64,000 bases of DNA from Paenibacillus alginolyticus DSM 5050 = NBRC 15375 (GCF_000422905.1 NZ_AUGY01000029.1:18384-82383); one strand, 5' to 3'. Shown: positions 31,279-41,889, counted from the first letter of the stretch. Numbers and translations: made by a program. Notes: generated from the sequence alone by a model not told the origin.

Positions 31279-34200
31279 TTATTTAAAATGGACAATAAAT
31301 GTTTTGATCTCATAAGGCGTCATCTGAACATGTATCAAAGCGTTGTACTGCTGATCTCCTTGAGGGCGTTCGAGTAGATCACATTCCTGCCAGGACTCGA
31401 CCCGGGCGTCGCTCAGAATTTCCACTTGTCCGCTTATGCCTGCAAACTCGTGTATTCGTAGAATGATCGCGTCTTGATCCTCGGCTTTTTTAACCGCATC
31501 AATCATGACATGATCACAGGAAAGGCGAAACAAGCTGAACGAGGCTTTAGCAGGCTTCCCATACGCATACGTAAGTGGATTATTAAGCGACCATGCGGAT
31601 TGCACCGTTTTCCCTTCATACCAATCGCCAGGATGCGGAAACAGCGAATACGTAAATTTATGCTCTCCTATATCAGCCGTAGGGTCAGGAACCATCGCGG
31701 ACTTGATAAGCGTAAGTCTCATCACATTGTCTTTAATATCATAGCCGTATTTGCAATCATTCAAGAGGCTGACGCCATATCCTCGTTCAGACAAATCAGC
31801 CCACTGATGGCCAACCGTCTCAAACCGCGCATAGTCCCAACTTGTATTCCAATGCGTAGGACGCTTTACATTGCCGAATTGGATATCGTATGTTGCCTCC
31901 GTTGCCCGAATTCGCAATGGAAATGCAACTTTCAACAGTTTACGCTGCTCGTTCCAATTGACATGGGTCTGGAAATCTATTCGACGGCTGTGCGCATAGA
32001 CCACCATATCCTGTACAATTGTAGATTCCATATATGACCACTCAAAACGTACGACCGCAGCCAAAAGACCGCTGTCCGTCACTTCGATTCGGTTCAGACA
32101 GTTCACTTCCTGCTTTTTCTCCGTATAAAAAATGTCAATGTCCCACGCCTCGTGCCGACCTTTCGGCTTATCTTCGAACACGTCAAATCGGTTGCCTTTT
32201 TGGCCCTCAGCGAGTATTTCCCGGTTCTCAATGCGATCATAGAGCCGTTCAATCTGACCACTGGCATTCCATTCGATTTCATAAAAAGGCGTTATTAAGC
32301 CATGATCCAACTTTATGAAAGTAATCTCCTCAAACTTTTGCACAGGCGTATCAACGTGTTCCACGGGACGAATCGCAGTGTATCCCATCGAAGGAATTCG
32401 CTCCACCTTAACCCACCGTTTTCCATCTACGAGTTGAGTCTCCAGCGGACGATTTAGAGCATCCAACCAAACTTCTTCAACTTCCGCCGCTTTCGCTTTG
32501 GGCAAGCATACGATATCCGTTTGCTCCCACGGAGAACTGTTGAACACAAGCACTTCACGCTCATGTTCCCCCTCTGCCAAAAACGATACGGATTGATTCC
32601 ACACTTTTTCTCCAATTGCGAGTGCTTCGTTGTACTCGGCTCTGCTGTCCTCATAGACCTCGCGAATCGACGAACCAGGGATAATATCATGGAACTGGTT
32701 TCGTAAAATAATTTTCCAGCCTTCTTGCAGAGGAAGGGAGCTCTCACCCTTCGCGGCAGCCTCGTTAACATTCAAAATGCTGCTCATAGCTTGCAACCAT
32801 TCGGTTTCCCGAAACAACAGCTCCAACTTCCGATTCATAAGCTTGTTGTAGGCTTGGCTTGTATAGGTACCACGGTGCAACTCCAGGTACAACTCGCCGT
32901 CCCATGTGTGCACGTAGGAATTTGAGTTAGAGACCCGCTGCTGCAACTCATTAAAGTATTCGTCGGCGCGCCCCGTCTTCACCGCAGGAATCCCGGGTAT
33001 TTTATCCAATCTGCGCCTCATCTCAAGCATTTCGCGATTTACACCGCCTCCGCCGTCCCCGAATCCATAAGCAAGCAGTAAAGACGAATTCAGCGCCTTA
33101 TCACGGTAGGCATCCCAAATCCCCTGTACTGACGATGGCGTAACTTTCCCGTTGTACGTATAGTAGAAGGCTCCTTCACTTGAACCAGGATCAGGCGTCG
33201 TTATGAAATGCGTCAGTACTTCCGTTCCATCAATCCCCCGCCACATAAAAGTGTCATGAGGCATCCGATTATATTGATTCCAGCTGATTTTTGTTGTCAT
33301 AAATGACTCAATTCCGGATTTTCGCAAGATTTGCGGCAGCGCCCAGCTATAACCGAACACGTCCGGCAACCACAAATACTTGCATTCAACACCGAATTCC
33401 TCACGGAAAAATCGGGTTCCATACAAAAGCTGCCGCACAAGCGATTCACCGGATGCTAGGTTGCAGTCAGCCTCCAGCCACATTGCACCGCCCGCTTCCC
33501 ATCGTCCTTCCCGAACACGTTCCTTGATGCGCTCATAAATTTGCGGATAATCCGACTTGATATACTCATACAGCTGTGGTTGCGTTTGTAAGAAAATGTA
33601 CTCCGGGTACTGCTCCATTAAACGCAGCACCGTGGAAAAAGATCTCGCTGCCTTTTCCCGTGTATGCTTCAGCTGCCAAAGCCAAGCGACGTCTATATGC
33701 GTGTGCCCGATGCATTGAACCACAACCGAGTGTAGCTTTGGCATCGATGACAATGCCATTTGAAGCTGTTCCTGAGCCCTGGCCACTGAGCTGTAAAACG
33801 TATCGCTCCCTGGCCTCGACCAATCGAGTAGCAGAAAGGCCTGATCCAGCATCGACAGCAGCTCGTGCCGTTCCGGACGATTTTCATCCAGTATGCGAAC
33901 CGTTTCCAGCAAAGCTTTGGCCGTGTAGTACAGATCGTCGCATGCTTCATCCAGCCAGCACACGGTTGCCAATTCCAGCTGGCTTTCCATTTCACGGCAG
34001 CTTTGGTAACCGCCTAGCCCAGACCACAAGCGGAAGCGAAGCTGCACCTTGGAACCAATCAATTCTTCGTGCAAAAATACTTCCTCATGATTTGAGTCCA
34101 CACCTTGATATGGCACACCGTTTAAAAACAGAAGCGATTCGAAACCGCTGTTCGTTCCTTCTCCGGTTTGTCCTAGCTTAAACCGGCCCAGCACCTTCCT

Positions 34201-34437
34201 TCCTTTCCACTCGGCGGGAATAATTAAATCAGCTGCCAGCCAGTAGTAAACATCGCGACCTTTCCAACGGTCACCTATACGAATGTTATCCCACTCGCCG
34301 TCTTCTGAAGGATAGTCTCCAATGACGCCACCAGCATCGAGTTTGATTCGAAAAGTATCTATAGCCCTTTCACCACGATAGCGAAGCGGTTCCAGTTCAT
34401 TGATTCGCGCATGTAATTTCTCCACTGTCCAAAACAT
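31279..34437 (-). CDS. GH38 alpha-mannosidase
   Basis: This is a 1052-residue cytoplasmic enzyme that removes alpha-linked mannose. A family-typical N-terminal beta domain occupies residues 1-230. The catalytic barrel follows, with the zinc ligands in CIGHTHIDVAWLW (His near 247, Asp near 249) and the nucleophile Asp near 359 in LWLPDVFGYSWALPQIL. The mid domain (LRNQFHDIIPGSSIREVYED) and large C-terminal beta domains complete the fold. No signal peptide is present. The ATG at 34437 is preceded by GAAGGGAG. It heads a minus-strand operon with an importer, its regulators, a beta-galactosidase and an arabinofuranosidase. This suggests intracellular trimming of imported complex glycans. Confidence 0.94.
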   Translation of the reverse strand: MFWTVEKLHARINELEPLRYRGERAIDTFRIKLDAGGVIGDYPSEDGEWDNIRIGDRWKGRDVYYWLAADLIIPAEWKGRKVLGRFKLGQTGEGTNSGFESLLFLNGVPYQGVDSNHEEVFLHEELIGSKVQLRFRLWSGLGGYQSCREMESQLELATVCWLDEACDDLYYTAKALLETVRILDENRPERHELLSMLDQAFLLLDWSRPGSDTFYSSVARAQEQLQMALSSMPKLHSVVVQCIGHTHIDVAWLWQLKHTREKAARSFSTVLRLMEQYPEYIFLQTQPQLYEYIKSDYPQIYERIKERVREGRWEAGGAMWLEADCNLASGESLVRQLLYGTRFFREEFGVECKYLWLPDVFGYSWALPQILRKSGIESFMTTKISWNQYNRMPHDTFMWRGIDGTEVLTHFITTPDPGSSEGAFYYTYNGKVTPSSVQGIWDAYRDKALNSSLLLAYGFGDGGGGVNREMLEMRRRLDKIPGIPAVKTGRADEYFNELQQRVSNSNSYVHTWDGELYLELHRGTYTSQAYNKLMNRKLELLFRETEWLQAMSSILNVNEAAAKGESSLPLQEGWKIILRNQFHDIIPGSSIREVYEDSRAEYNEALAIGEKVWNQSVSFLAEGEHEREVLVFNSSPWEQTDIVCLPKAKAAEVEEVWLDALNRPLETQLVDGKRWVKVERIPSMGYTAIRPVEHVDTPVQKFEEITFIKLDHGLITPFYEIEWNASGQIERLYDRIENREILAEGQKGNRFDVFEDKPKGRHEAWDIDIFYTEKKQEVNCLNRIEVTDSGLLAAVVRFEWSYMESTIVQDMVVYAHSRRIDFQTHVNWNEQRKLLKVAFPLRIRATEATYDIQFGNVKRPTHWNTSWDYARFETVGHQWADLSERGYGVSLLNDCKYGYDIKDNVMRLTLIKSAMVPDPTADIGEHKFTYSLFPHPGDWYEGKTVQSAWSLNNPLTYAYGKPAKASFSLFRLSCDHVMIDAVKKAEDQDAIILRIHEFAGISGQVEILSDARVESWQECDLLERPQGDQQYNALIHVQMTPYEIKTFIVHFK

Positions 34438-34648
34438 CTAAATACTCCCTTCAATCCTTTGACGTTGCTACCGTCATATGAATTAACCATTATCATGAGA
34501 CTTATTATTCTTCTACTATCTCTAAGGGATAGATATGAATATTTTAATGGATAACAATCTTAAGACGTGATAGGTAAACCGATGATTCATAGGGGGTAAA
34601 TTCATTTTTATAAAACATCCAATAAGCCCACACACCAATTGTTCGCCT

Positions 34649-34677
34649 TTGTTAAAATGAGATAATGTTCTTGTCAA
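34649..34677 (-). promoter_or_regulatory. Candidate sigma-A promoter of the alpha-mannosidase operon
   Basis: On the minus strand TTGACA (34672-34677) is followed after 17 bases by TAACAA (34649-34654), about 210 bp before the GH38 start. The -35 box is perfect and the -10 box is weak, as might be expected of an activated promoter. It lies 20 bp outside the IS copy 2 end, so it is not part of the element. Confidence 0.35.
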
Positions 34678-34697
34678 AATCGGGTAATGATATAAAT

Positions 34698-35531
34698 GGT
34701 TGTGGTGCAAATAATGAATAAACACAAACCTCTAGTATTGTAAATTGATTGTTACGCCATCGAACCGAATAACTGCTGGAAGAGTTGAACGTTGTTAGGG
34801 ACAGACAAATTTTTCAATTTGACCTGCCCCTTTTTGATTATATGCATCGTTTCAATGCCTTGAATCGTTTTCTTAGCCGTTTCAAATGATTTAAAACCAA
34901 GCATTGGACATGTCCTTTTCTTTATAAATCGATGATCTTGTTCGATAATATTATTCAAATACTTGACCTGCCTCATCAAAATATCTTGAGGTAGTTCTTT
35001 GTTTTCTTTAGAGTTTCAATAGCCGCGGGATAGGAAGGGTTTTTATCAACGGTAATCACTCTTGGTGTTTGCACGTGATCCAAAGCTAAGGCTTTTTGAA
35101 AAAAGAGTTCAGCAGCTTTCGCATCTCTTTTCTCGCTAAGCATAAAGTCTATCGTTTTACCCGTCGAATCCACAGCACGGTAGAGATAGGTCCAATGACC
35201 TTTCACTTTGATATAAGTCTCATCGCAACGCCATGAATCATTCACAGTCTTTAAATGAGGACGAACCCTCTTTGCTATTTCAGGAGAATATTCATGGACC
35301 CATCTCATAATCGTTGTGTGAGAAATGGATATTCCTCGTTCAGACATTATTTCTACTAAATCTCGATAACTGAACCGATATTGAAGATACCATCTTACCG
35401 TTAGTAATATTATTTCCGACTCGAAATGTTTCCACTTGAATATATTTGAACTATTTTCCATATTAATTTGCACCATCTCAAGTTGTCCATACCTTCAATA
35501 ATATCAAGAATGAAATTCTTGCACCACAACC
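34698..35531 (-). mobile_element. IS6-family insertion sequence, copy 2 (divergent type)
   Basis: This 834-bp element has 13-bp ends GGTTGTGGTGCAA and TTGCACCACAACC identical to those of copy 1. Its transposase is clearly a different member of the family from copies 1 and 3 (for example EYSPEIAKRVRPHLKTVNDS versus EFGPEIDKRIRPFLKPTNDS). No matching 8-bp flanks are seen (ATATAAAT and CCGCCTTG). It separates the GH38 operon from the AraC regulator gene. Confidence 0.9.
34752..35476 (-). pseudogene. IS6-family transposase with a frameshift
   Basis: The first frame runs from MENSSNIFKWKHFE (ATG 35461; frame open from 35476) through RCDETYIKVKG and VDKNPSYPAAIETLK. It then shifts near 35005 in the A-rich stretch CTAAAGAAAACAAAG, giving KKTKNYLKIF and a stop at 34976. 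The expected continuation, ELPQDILMRQVKYLNNIIEQ, lies in the neighbouring frame to 34752 and includes the catalytic Glu. One A is missing from the run. The site does not match a canonical X XXY YYZ slippery heptamer, so an inactivating indel is the better reading. Confidence 0.88.
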
Positions 35532-35785
35532 CCGCCTTGTATCTCACCCTTGTGCAAATATTGAATATGATAGTTCCCATATTTTCCATCGAAACAATAT
35601 TTTCTTTTTCAAAAAATATTTGTGTTTCCACTCTATTTACATATTTCCATTTTTTATTATAATTCAAAGCAAAGGATATCTGAGCCTATGGGAAGTCGGT
35701 GATTTCTTCACAATTGGTTCACCTCATCATGTAACCGCTTACTCTAAATATTTATTTTGTGGCGTATTCCAGAAGGGGGACACTT

Positions 35786-38047
35786 ATGAAAAAAAACAGG
35801 TTCAACCTGTTAGCCAAATTGTTGATTTCCTATATATTGGTGCTGCTGTTTCCCGTCATCGTTATTCTATTCTACTATTACCCGAATTCAACGGAAGTTG
35901 TGAAGCAAAAGGAAATGGACTGGAACGCTCATGTCACCGCACAATTCATGAACTCGATGGATATTTTCACCCGTTATGTGTACAACCTTCCATCAGAGCT
36001 AGTGAACAACCAGGAGATCAAGTTGTACTTGGCTGGGGACGACGATTATCAAAGAATCGTCATTGCAAACGAAATGCGGAAATACAATGCGACGGATGCA
36101 TTCATCGACAACACCTTCTTGTATGTGAAAAGCATCGGCTTTCTGTTTGCCAAGACAGGAAGTGCCTACAGTATTCACGACTTTGAGAGTCCGGGCGTCG
36201 GATATTATTATGAAAATTGGCCGCATAAAGCCATGTTCGAGGAATTGAACAACTTGACTTCATCGACGGTTCGGCCTGCGGAAAACGTCATCGTATCCGG
36301 TAATAACCGGACGCGAATGCTGACGTTCTTATCTCCGTTACCGTTAGGCGGCCTCAACTCGCCCGGTACAGTGCTCATCATGGTGAAAGAGGAAACGATT
36401 ATCCGGCTGATGAAGTCGGTTTCCGAAGCTTTTACTGGTGATTTCTTTATTTTCGACCCAAAGGGAAACCGTTTGGTCGCTTCAAACGAAACCTCCTACA
36501 GTCATTCGAGTGAATTCAAAGATATGGTGTCCGGCTTGGGTGAGCATCGGTCCGGATCAGGTATTTATCAGATCAACGGCAAATCTTTTATCGTTTCGCA
36601 CGAAGTATCGGATAAAAACGGCTGGAAATATGTTACTTTGATGGCTGTGTCTGAAACGTTGCAAGATATCCGATTGATCCAGCGCAACACCGTCGTTCTT
36701 TTTATTTTGATTTTATTACTCGAAGTGATCGTCATCTATGTGTCCATCCGTAAAAATTATCATCCGATTAAAGGTTTGGTCCATTTCGCTAAAAACCTGT
36801 TTACGGTAAGAGAGCCGAGTACAATGAACGAAATCGATACGATATGGTATGCGCTGGATCAACTTTCCTCCGCCAACAGCAGGCTGGATGAGAGTGTAAA
36901 AAGCACGCTGCCTGTCATACGTGATAATCTGTTGTTCGAGCTGATATGCGACCGTTATCCGACATGGGACGCGTTTCAAAAGGAGGCCGATCCGTACGGA
37001 GTTTGCTTCAACTATTCTCATATTACGGTTGTTGTCCTTTCTTGCGAAACAAAAGAAGGCGGCATCGAAGCTGTTGCTGAATATTGCCGGATGGAGGAGA
37101 ACAGACTGCCAGAAGGACTTCAAGGGTACTTCTTCAATAGCATTTATAATCAAGAGATCGTCTTTGTTGGCTCCCACAACACGATCTTTCAATTAAAGGC
37201 GTATCTCTGCGTTCTTCAGCAGGAGCTGCTCGAACGGACTGGCCTACGTACGCTGATCGGAATTGGAACACCGGGACAATCCCCGGAAGGAGCTCACCTA
37301 TCTTATTTGCAGGCCATTCGCGCTGCCGAGCATCTTCGGGTCCGGAATCAATACTCGGTTCTTGTTTTCGACGAAATCGAAGTCCAGCAAACTAGTGCAG
37401 TTTCCTATTTTGCAGAACAACTGCAATCGCTTGAGCTATTCATTTTAAAAAACGACGTCCCCTCAGTTGAATCGGTTATGGAGCGCATCATCGCATATAT
37501 CGGGCACGACGGTACGCCGCCGCATATGGTCAGAGCTGTTTATTTGAACACGGTCATTGTCATATTCAACGGACTGCAGCGTTTCCGGCAGAGCGACCAA
37601 AGCTTGCTGCAATTGACCAGCGTCTCTTACCTTCATCGTTACACGATCGAGCAAATGATCGATATTATGCGTGAAAGCTGCTGCAAGCTTTGCGATCTCA
37701 TTCGCAGCTCACAGCCAACTTCCAGAACAGCCTCACAGAATGACATCCTTGCGTTTATTGAAGGAAATGGTATGTATCCTGAATTTTCGCTGCAGCTCAT
37801 TGCCGATCATTTTAGCATGTCGATTTCGGGCTTCAGCTATCACTTCAAGAAAACGATGGGACAAAATTTCAAGGAATATATCGATCAGCTTCGTATTCAA
37901 AAATCCATCGTATTACTTCGAAGATCAGATGAAACGCTGGAATTGATCGCGCAGCAAGTCGGCTATTCAAATACGTCGAGCTTTATTCGCTCCTTCAAAA
38001 AAGTGGTCGGTATTACGCCGGGCCAATACCGGGATTCAAACAAATGA
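35786..38047 (+). CDS. Membrane-bound AraC-family transcriptional regulator
   Basis: This 753-residue regulator is anchored by two membrane segments (near residues 10-32, LLISYILVLLFPVIVILFYY, and near 295-315, VLFILILLLEVIVIYVSI) that bracket an extracytoplasmic sensor domain of about 260 residues. A cytoplasmic linker region follows. The C-terminal 100 residues or so carry two helix-turn-helix motifs (LQLIADHFSMSISGFSYHFK; LELIAQQVGYSNTSSFIRSF). It resembles the large AraC regulators common beside Paenibacillus sugar operons, which combine sensor and DNA binding in one chain. The ATG at 35786 follows AGAAGGGGG. It is divergent from the GH38 operon but separated from it by IS copy 2. It ends at a strong terminator. 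Confidence 0.9.
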   Translation: MKKNRFNLLAKLLISYILVLLFPVIVILFYYYPNSTEVVKQKEMDWNAHVTAQFMNSMDIFTRYVYNLPSELVNNQEIKLYLAGDDDYQRIVIANEMRKYNATDAFIDNTFLYVKSIGFLFAKTGSAYSIHDFESPGVGYYYENWPHKAMFEELNNLTSSTVRPAENVIVSGNNRTRMLTFLSPLPLGGLNSPGTVLIMVKEETIIRLMKSVSEAFTGDFFIFDPKGNRLVASNETSYSHSSEFKDMVSGLGEHRSGSGIYQINGKSFIVSHEVSDKNGWKYVTLMAVSETLQDIRLIQRNTVVLFILILLLEVIVIYVSIRKNYHPIKGLVHFAKNLFTVREPSTMNEIDTIWYALDQLSSANSRLDESVKSTLPVIRDNLLFELICDRYPTWDAFQKEADPYGVCFNYSHITVVVLSCETKEGGIEAVAEYCRMEENRLPEGLQGYFFNSIYNQEIVFVGSHNTIFQLKAYLCVLQQELLERTGLRTLIGIGTPGQSPEGAHLSYLQAIRAAEHLRVRNQYSVLVFDEIEVQQTSAVSYFAEQLQSLELFILKNDVPSVESVMERIIAYIGHDGTPPHMVRAVYLNTVIVIFNGLQRFRQSDQSLLQLTSVSYLHRYTIEQMIDIMRESCCKLCDLIRSSQPTSRTASQNDILAFIEGNGMYPEFSLQLIADHFSMSISGFSYHFKKTMGQNFKEYIDQLRIQKSIVLLRRSDETLELIAQQVGYSNTSSFIRSFKKVVGITPGQYRDSNK

Positions 38048-38053
38048 ATGAAA

Positions 38054-38090
38054 GCTACCCGTTGTAAACAGCGTGGTAGCCGTTTTTTTT
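38054..38090 (+). terminator. Terminator of the AraC-type regulator gene
   Basis: GCTACC with CGTTG pairs with CAGCG and GGTAGC around a short loop, followed by CG and eight T residues. It starts six bases after the stop codon of the regulator gene. Confidence 0.85.
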
Positions 38091-38167
38091 CGTAAAGGTT
38101 GCAACTGTTATGCGCGAAGCGATATCAGTTGTCAACAGTATGCATTTTTTGAAGATATACAATTTTT

Positions 38168-39173
<1,006 letters not shown>

Positions 39174-39175
39174 TT

Positions 39176-39224
39176 AAATAATTTCATATTTATGAAATTA
39201 TTTAATAGATAATTATTTCATAAA
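39176..39224. promoter_or_regulatory. AT-rich palindromic operator upstream of a small gene
   Basis: AAATAATTTCATA and TATGAAATTATTT form perfect 13-bp arms around TT (39176-39203). A further half-site, AATTATTTCATAAA, lies at 39211-39224. The third half-site touches the ribosome binding site of the 65-residue protein gene at 39236. This arrangement suggests autoregulation or binding of a dimeric repressor. Confidence 0.55.
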
Positions 39225-39235
39225 GGGACATAACA

Positions 39236-39433
39236 ATGCCAAAACAACGTCAACTAAAAGAACCTTCAGACTTTGAACGAATGCGTGTATTTCAGCAGCC
39301 AATCTCGATCTTTTTACAAGGTGAACTTATAGGTGAGAATGTAATAATTGAATCTCATGATGAAGAAATTGTATTAAGCACCATTGGAGAAAGGTTCGTT
39401 AAGGCAAATTGTCAATTTCTTAGTAAAAGATAA
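39236..39433 (+). CDS. Small hypothetical protein (65 residues)
   Basis: I do not recognise this protein. It starts at an ATG preceded by AAAGGGA and a palindromic control region, and it is followed by a strong bidirectional terminator, so it is probably a real single-gene transcript. The sequence is soluble. It has a basic start (MPKQRQLKEPSDFERMRVFQ) and then a compact pattern of alternating hydrophobic and polar residues (PISIFLQGELIGENVIIES, EEIVLSTIGERFVKANCQF) suggesting four to five beta strands, as in a small beta barrel. No function is assigned. Confidence 0.6.
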   Translation: MPKQRQLKEPSDFERMRVFQQPISIFLQGELIGENVIIESHDEEIVLSTIGERFVKANCQFLSKR

Positions 39434-39489
39434 TTCCAATACCATACTCATAGTCATAGAATATAGTTATCATTAAGAAGAATAAACGT

Positions 39490-39535
39490 AATAATAAAAG
39501 GTCAGTCTGCTGAAGCAAACTGACCTTTTATTATT
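39490..39535. terminator. Bidirectional terminator
   Basis: AATAATAAAAGGTCAGT pairs perfectly with ACTGACCTTTTATTATT (17-bp arms, 12-base loop), giving A and T runs on both sides. It serves the plus-strand small gene ending at 39433 and probably the minus-strand small gene ending at 39604. Confidence 0.88.
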
Positions 39536-39603
39536 CAATTATAGTTATCCGTTAGCACAATAACTGCTATGATTTCTTTTTTCTTACTAATTTGAAAATC
39601 GCT

Positions 39604-39786
39604 TTATGCTTCCGATGGCTCATCGGGAGTTTTTGTTTGTTTCGGTTTATCCTCTGGATGCGAGCGAACTAGTTCAATGATTCCCTTTAATGCTTCTGGA
39701 CTTGATAATTCTGCATCGTACATATATCGCTCAATGTATTTTTGTAGTTTCTTTTGAAGAAAATTCACCTCTTGAACTTGTTCCAA
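39604..39786 (-). CDS. Small hypothetical protein (60 residues)
   Basis: I do not recognise this protein. The reading frame begins with TTG, ten bases after a good AAGGAG site; no ATG is available at that spacing because the nearby ATG AAA TAG is closed at once. The product is hydrophilic, with a predicted N-terminal amphipathic helix (VQEVNFLQKKLQKYIERYMY), a second short helix (SPEALKGIIELVRSHPEDK) and a Pro/Glu/Lys-rich tail. It is preceded by a 130-bp gap with a dispersed repeat half and is followed by a terminator. Confidence 0.55.
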   Translation of the reverse strand: MEQVQEVNFLQKKLQKYIERYMYDAELSSPEALKGIIELVRSHPEDKPKQTKTPDEPSEA

Positions 39787-39982
39787 CCTATTTCATCTCC
39801 TTCTTATAGTGATTAAAAGCTGACTCTCATGATCAAATCCTTTATGTCTTAAACATATGAGAAAGTAGAAATGGTTTCTGTTTGTTCAGTTAAACTCTCG
39901 TTACTTTAATAAATAAAAGAGGAGCTGCTGAAAAGCAAGCCCCTCGACTATCGTTTTTCGTTAGTTGAACAAGACATAGAGT

Positions 39983-40438
39983 TTATAATTCTTTTGCCAT
40001 TACGATGCTCGTTTCTTTATAGCCTAACTTTTCATATAAACCACGAGCAATTTGGTTATGAACAAAGACATGAAGTCCTATATTCTTGATGCCAAATTCT
40101 CTTCCCACCTTTTCTATATCTTCCATCGCTTGCTTACCAAATCCTTGCCCTCGGTAATCTTCACTAATTTTTATATCGTATATAAACCCTTTGTTGTTTG
40201 GTTTCACTGCAAGCCAAATCGTTCCAACCTTTTGTCCATCAGAACGAATTGTAAATAGTTTGTTATCAGTGGTATTCTCGCCATCAGGCAAAAGGTGTGC
40301 ATATTGTTCTGTTGCCTTACTAATAGATTCCTGTTCGTTCCAATTACCAGATTGGACGATGCTTTTTGCATAGCTATTAATTGCAGACTTCAGGTACTCC
40401 TGGAATTCTGTCGAATTCATTAAATCTAATGTAATCAT
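39983..40438 (-). CDS. GNAT-family N-acetyltransferase
   Basis: This 151-residue protein has the acetyl-CoA binding motif of the GNAT fold (DIKISEDYRGQGFGKQAMED, near residues 90-112). The preceding beta strand pair (VGTIWLAVKPNNKGFIYDI) and the C-terminal NIGLHVFVHNQIARGLYEKL segment complete it. The ATG at 40438 follows GAGAGGG. GNAT enzymes transfer an acetyl group to amines of small molecules or proteins; the acceptor here is unknown. It is flanked on both sides by dispersed intergenic repeats and appears to be a single-gene unit. Confidence 0.88.
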   Translation of the reverse strand: MITLDLMNSTEFQEYLKSAINSYAKSIVQSGNWNEQESISKATEQYAHLLPDGENTTDNKLFTIRSDGQKVGTIWLAVKPNNKGFIYDIKISEDYRGQGFGKQAMEDIEKVGREFGIKNIGLHVFVHNQIARGLYEKLGYKETSIVMAKEL

Positions 40439-40490
40439 TTTTATCCCTCTCTAAAAATATTATGAAATAAGACATTCCACATTCGCAAGA

Positions 40491-40560
40491 CTGCCCATTA
40501 GCACAATAGGCTGCACGCGGTATCCTTTTTACGTTTTTTCAACTATCGTTCTCCGTTAGC
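40491..40560. repeat. Dispersed intergenic repeat, full copy E1
   Basis: The 70-bp element begins CTGCCCATTAGCACAA, passes through GGCTGC and a CCTTTTTA stretch, and ends CTATCGTTCTCCGTTAGC. The same two conserved blocks with a similar middle occur at 41808-41889. It lies in the 340-bp gene-free interval 40439-40779, where nothing else was identified. Confidence 0.65.
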
Positions 40561-40779
40561 GGAATATTTAATCTACCTCTACTCAGTTCTAGGGTTTGTG
40601 ATAAACCGATAATTTCTATAAACTCGGCTTCAGCAACACGTCTTTGCCCTTCCAATTTGACGTGAAAGTTTAGTTTCCCGTTAGGACTACGAAAAAATAT
40701 TGTTATAAGAATAAAAAAGGCGCATCAAACTGTTTGTCAGTTTGTACGCCAATTCCACTGTCAGTTCCATAATATTAAT

Positions 40780-41691
40780 TTAGTGACTGAATTTTAGCTT
40801 GAAAGGACCTTTATAAGGTACATGCTCAACGGTGATGAAAATTTCATTTCCATCCTTATCTTTACCTTTTCTTTTATAAGTGAATTTATTATTATTCAAC
40901 TCTGTAAGCTCAAGAACTGCACCGTACTTCATTCCTTCCGATATATGAGCTCTTAGCTTATTTCCATGAACTACATTGTAATATCCATAGTCTCCACGGC
41001 TTTGTCCTGTTTTCGCATCGAAAAATTCATACTTATTTGTTTTAAAGTCATATTTAGCTAGTCCTAAGAAATTCCCATTATAGCTCGAGACATTATTTCC
41101 TTTTTCATCTAATGCTACTGTACCTTGCCATAAGGTATTAGATAAAATTTGATCCCCATCAACGTCTGTCACTACTTTACCTGTGTAGGTTTGCAATGTC
41201 TTATCCGGAGTAGTAAAGGCAAGTTCGGTTATAGTATATGGTATGTGATCCACGAACACTTCGATGTCATTGCCATTAGCATCCTTACCCATTCTTTTAT
41301 AGGTGAACATATCTTTTGTCAGTTTGGTTATTTCAACAATAACCCGGGACCCCTTCGATTCGGAGATTAATCCTCTTAGCTTCCCATCATTTGTGATGAA
41401 AAAAGTTCCATAGTCTCCACGGCTTAGTTTTGTTTCTTTATCGAAGAATTCGTATCTGGCTGTTTTATTATCATATTTCGCAAGACCGATAAAATTTGCA
41501 TTTTCCTTTGTTAAGTCATTTTTATTCTTATCATAAACTTTAGTACCTTGCCAATTGGTGCTGCCAAGAATCTTTGTCATTTCCTGCCCTACGGTTAATT
41601 TTAACTCTGGTTCAATAGCATTTGATATTAATGGGAAAGCGAAAGTTAGAGCCACACTTGCAATACATAATAATAACATTAGTTTCCTCAT
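40780..41691 (-). CDS. Secreted two-repeat DUF4822-like protein
   Basis: This 303-residue exported protein has a signal peptide (LMLLLCIASVALTFAFPLIS, cleavage after SNA) and two tandem domains of about 135 residues. Each repeat has the same landmarks: LGSTNWQGTKVYD / LSNTLWQGTVALD, NFIGLAKYD / NFLGLAKYD, RGDYG in both, and FTYKRMGKDANGND / FTYKRKGKDKDGNE, followed by HIPY / HVPY. This matches what I recall of DUF4822 proteins, whose function is unknown. I chose the ATG at 41691, after GGAGG, and not the frame start at 41730. It is a single-gene unit with repeat elements on both sides. Confidence 0.8.
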   Translation of the reverse strand: MRKLMLLLCIASVALTFAFPLISNAIEPELKLTVGQEMTKILGSTNWQGTKVYDKNKNDLTKENANFIGLAKYDNKTARYEFFDKETKLSRGDYGTFFITNDGKLRGLISESKGSRVIVEITKLTKDMFTYKRMGKDANGNDIEVFVDHIPYTITELAFTTPDKTLQTYTGKVVTDVDGDQILSNTLWQGTVALDEKGNNVSSYNGNFLGLAKYDFKTNKYEFFDAKTGQSRGDYGYYNVVHGNKLRAHISEGMKYGAVLELTELNNNKFTYKRKGKDKDGNEIFITVEHVPYKGPFKLKFSH

Positions 41692-41807
41692 GCTTACTCC
41701 TCCATATATTTTACTTTTTGGAAAAACCAAGAATATCTTTCTCCAATTCCTTCCGAATATACATTAATTATTTTTACGCTATGTTTTTTTTGGTTGGTTA
41801 AACTATT

Positions 41808-41889
41808 CTGTCAGTTAGCACAACGCTGATACCGATCCACGCCGGAAGCCCTTTTTAATTTAATTATTGAGCTATCGTTCTTCGTTAGC
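41808..41889. repeat. Dispersed intergenic repeat, full copy E2
   Basis: The 82-bp element begins CTGTCAGTTAGCACAA and ends CTATCGTTCTTCGTTAGC, with a middle containing GCTG and CCCTTTTTA, parallel to copy E1. Separate half-copies occur at 39547-39560 (ATCCGTTAGCACAA), 39948-39964 (CTATCGTTTTTCGTTAG) and 46071-46086 (CTATCGTATCCGTTAG). Confidence 0.65.

Noticed and set aside
33576..34181. A 201-codon open frame on the plus strand opposite the alpha-mannosidase gene
   Set aside because: It lies wholly antisense to the GH38 coding region, has no ribosome binding site and its residues show no family pattern; it is a shadow of codon bias.
35000..35015. Programmed -1 frameshift in the copy 2 transposase
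   Set aside because: The A-rich site CTAAAGAAAAC does not form a canonical slippery heptamer in the reading frame, and IS6 transposases are normally a single frame; an indel is simpler.
35620..36186. A 188-codon plus-strand frame overlapping the start of the AraC-type regulator gene
   Set aside because: It overlaps the well-supported regulator gene in another frame and lacks a start signal.
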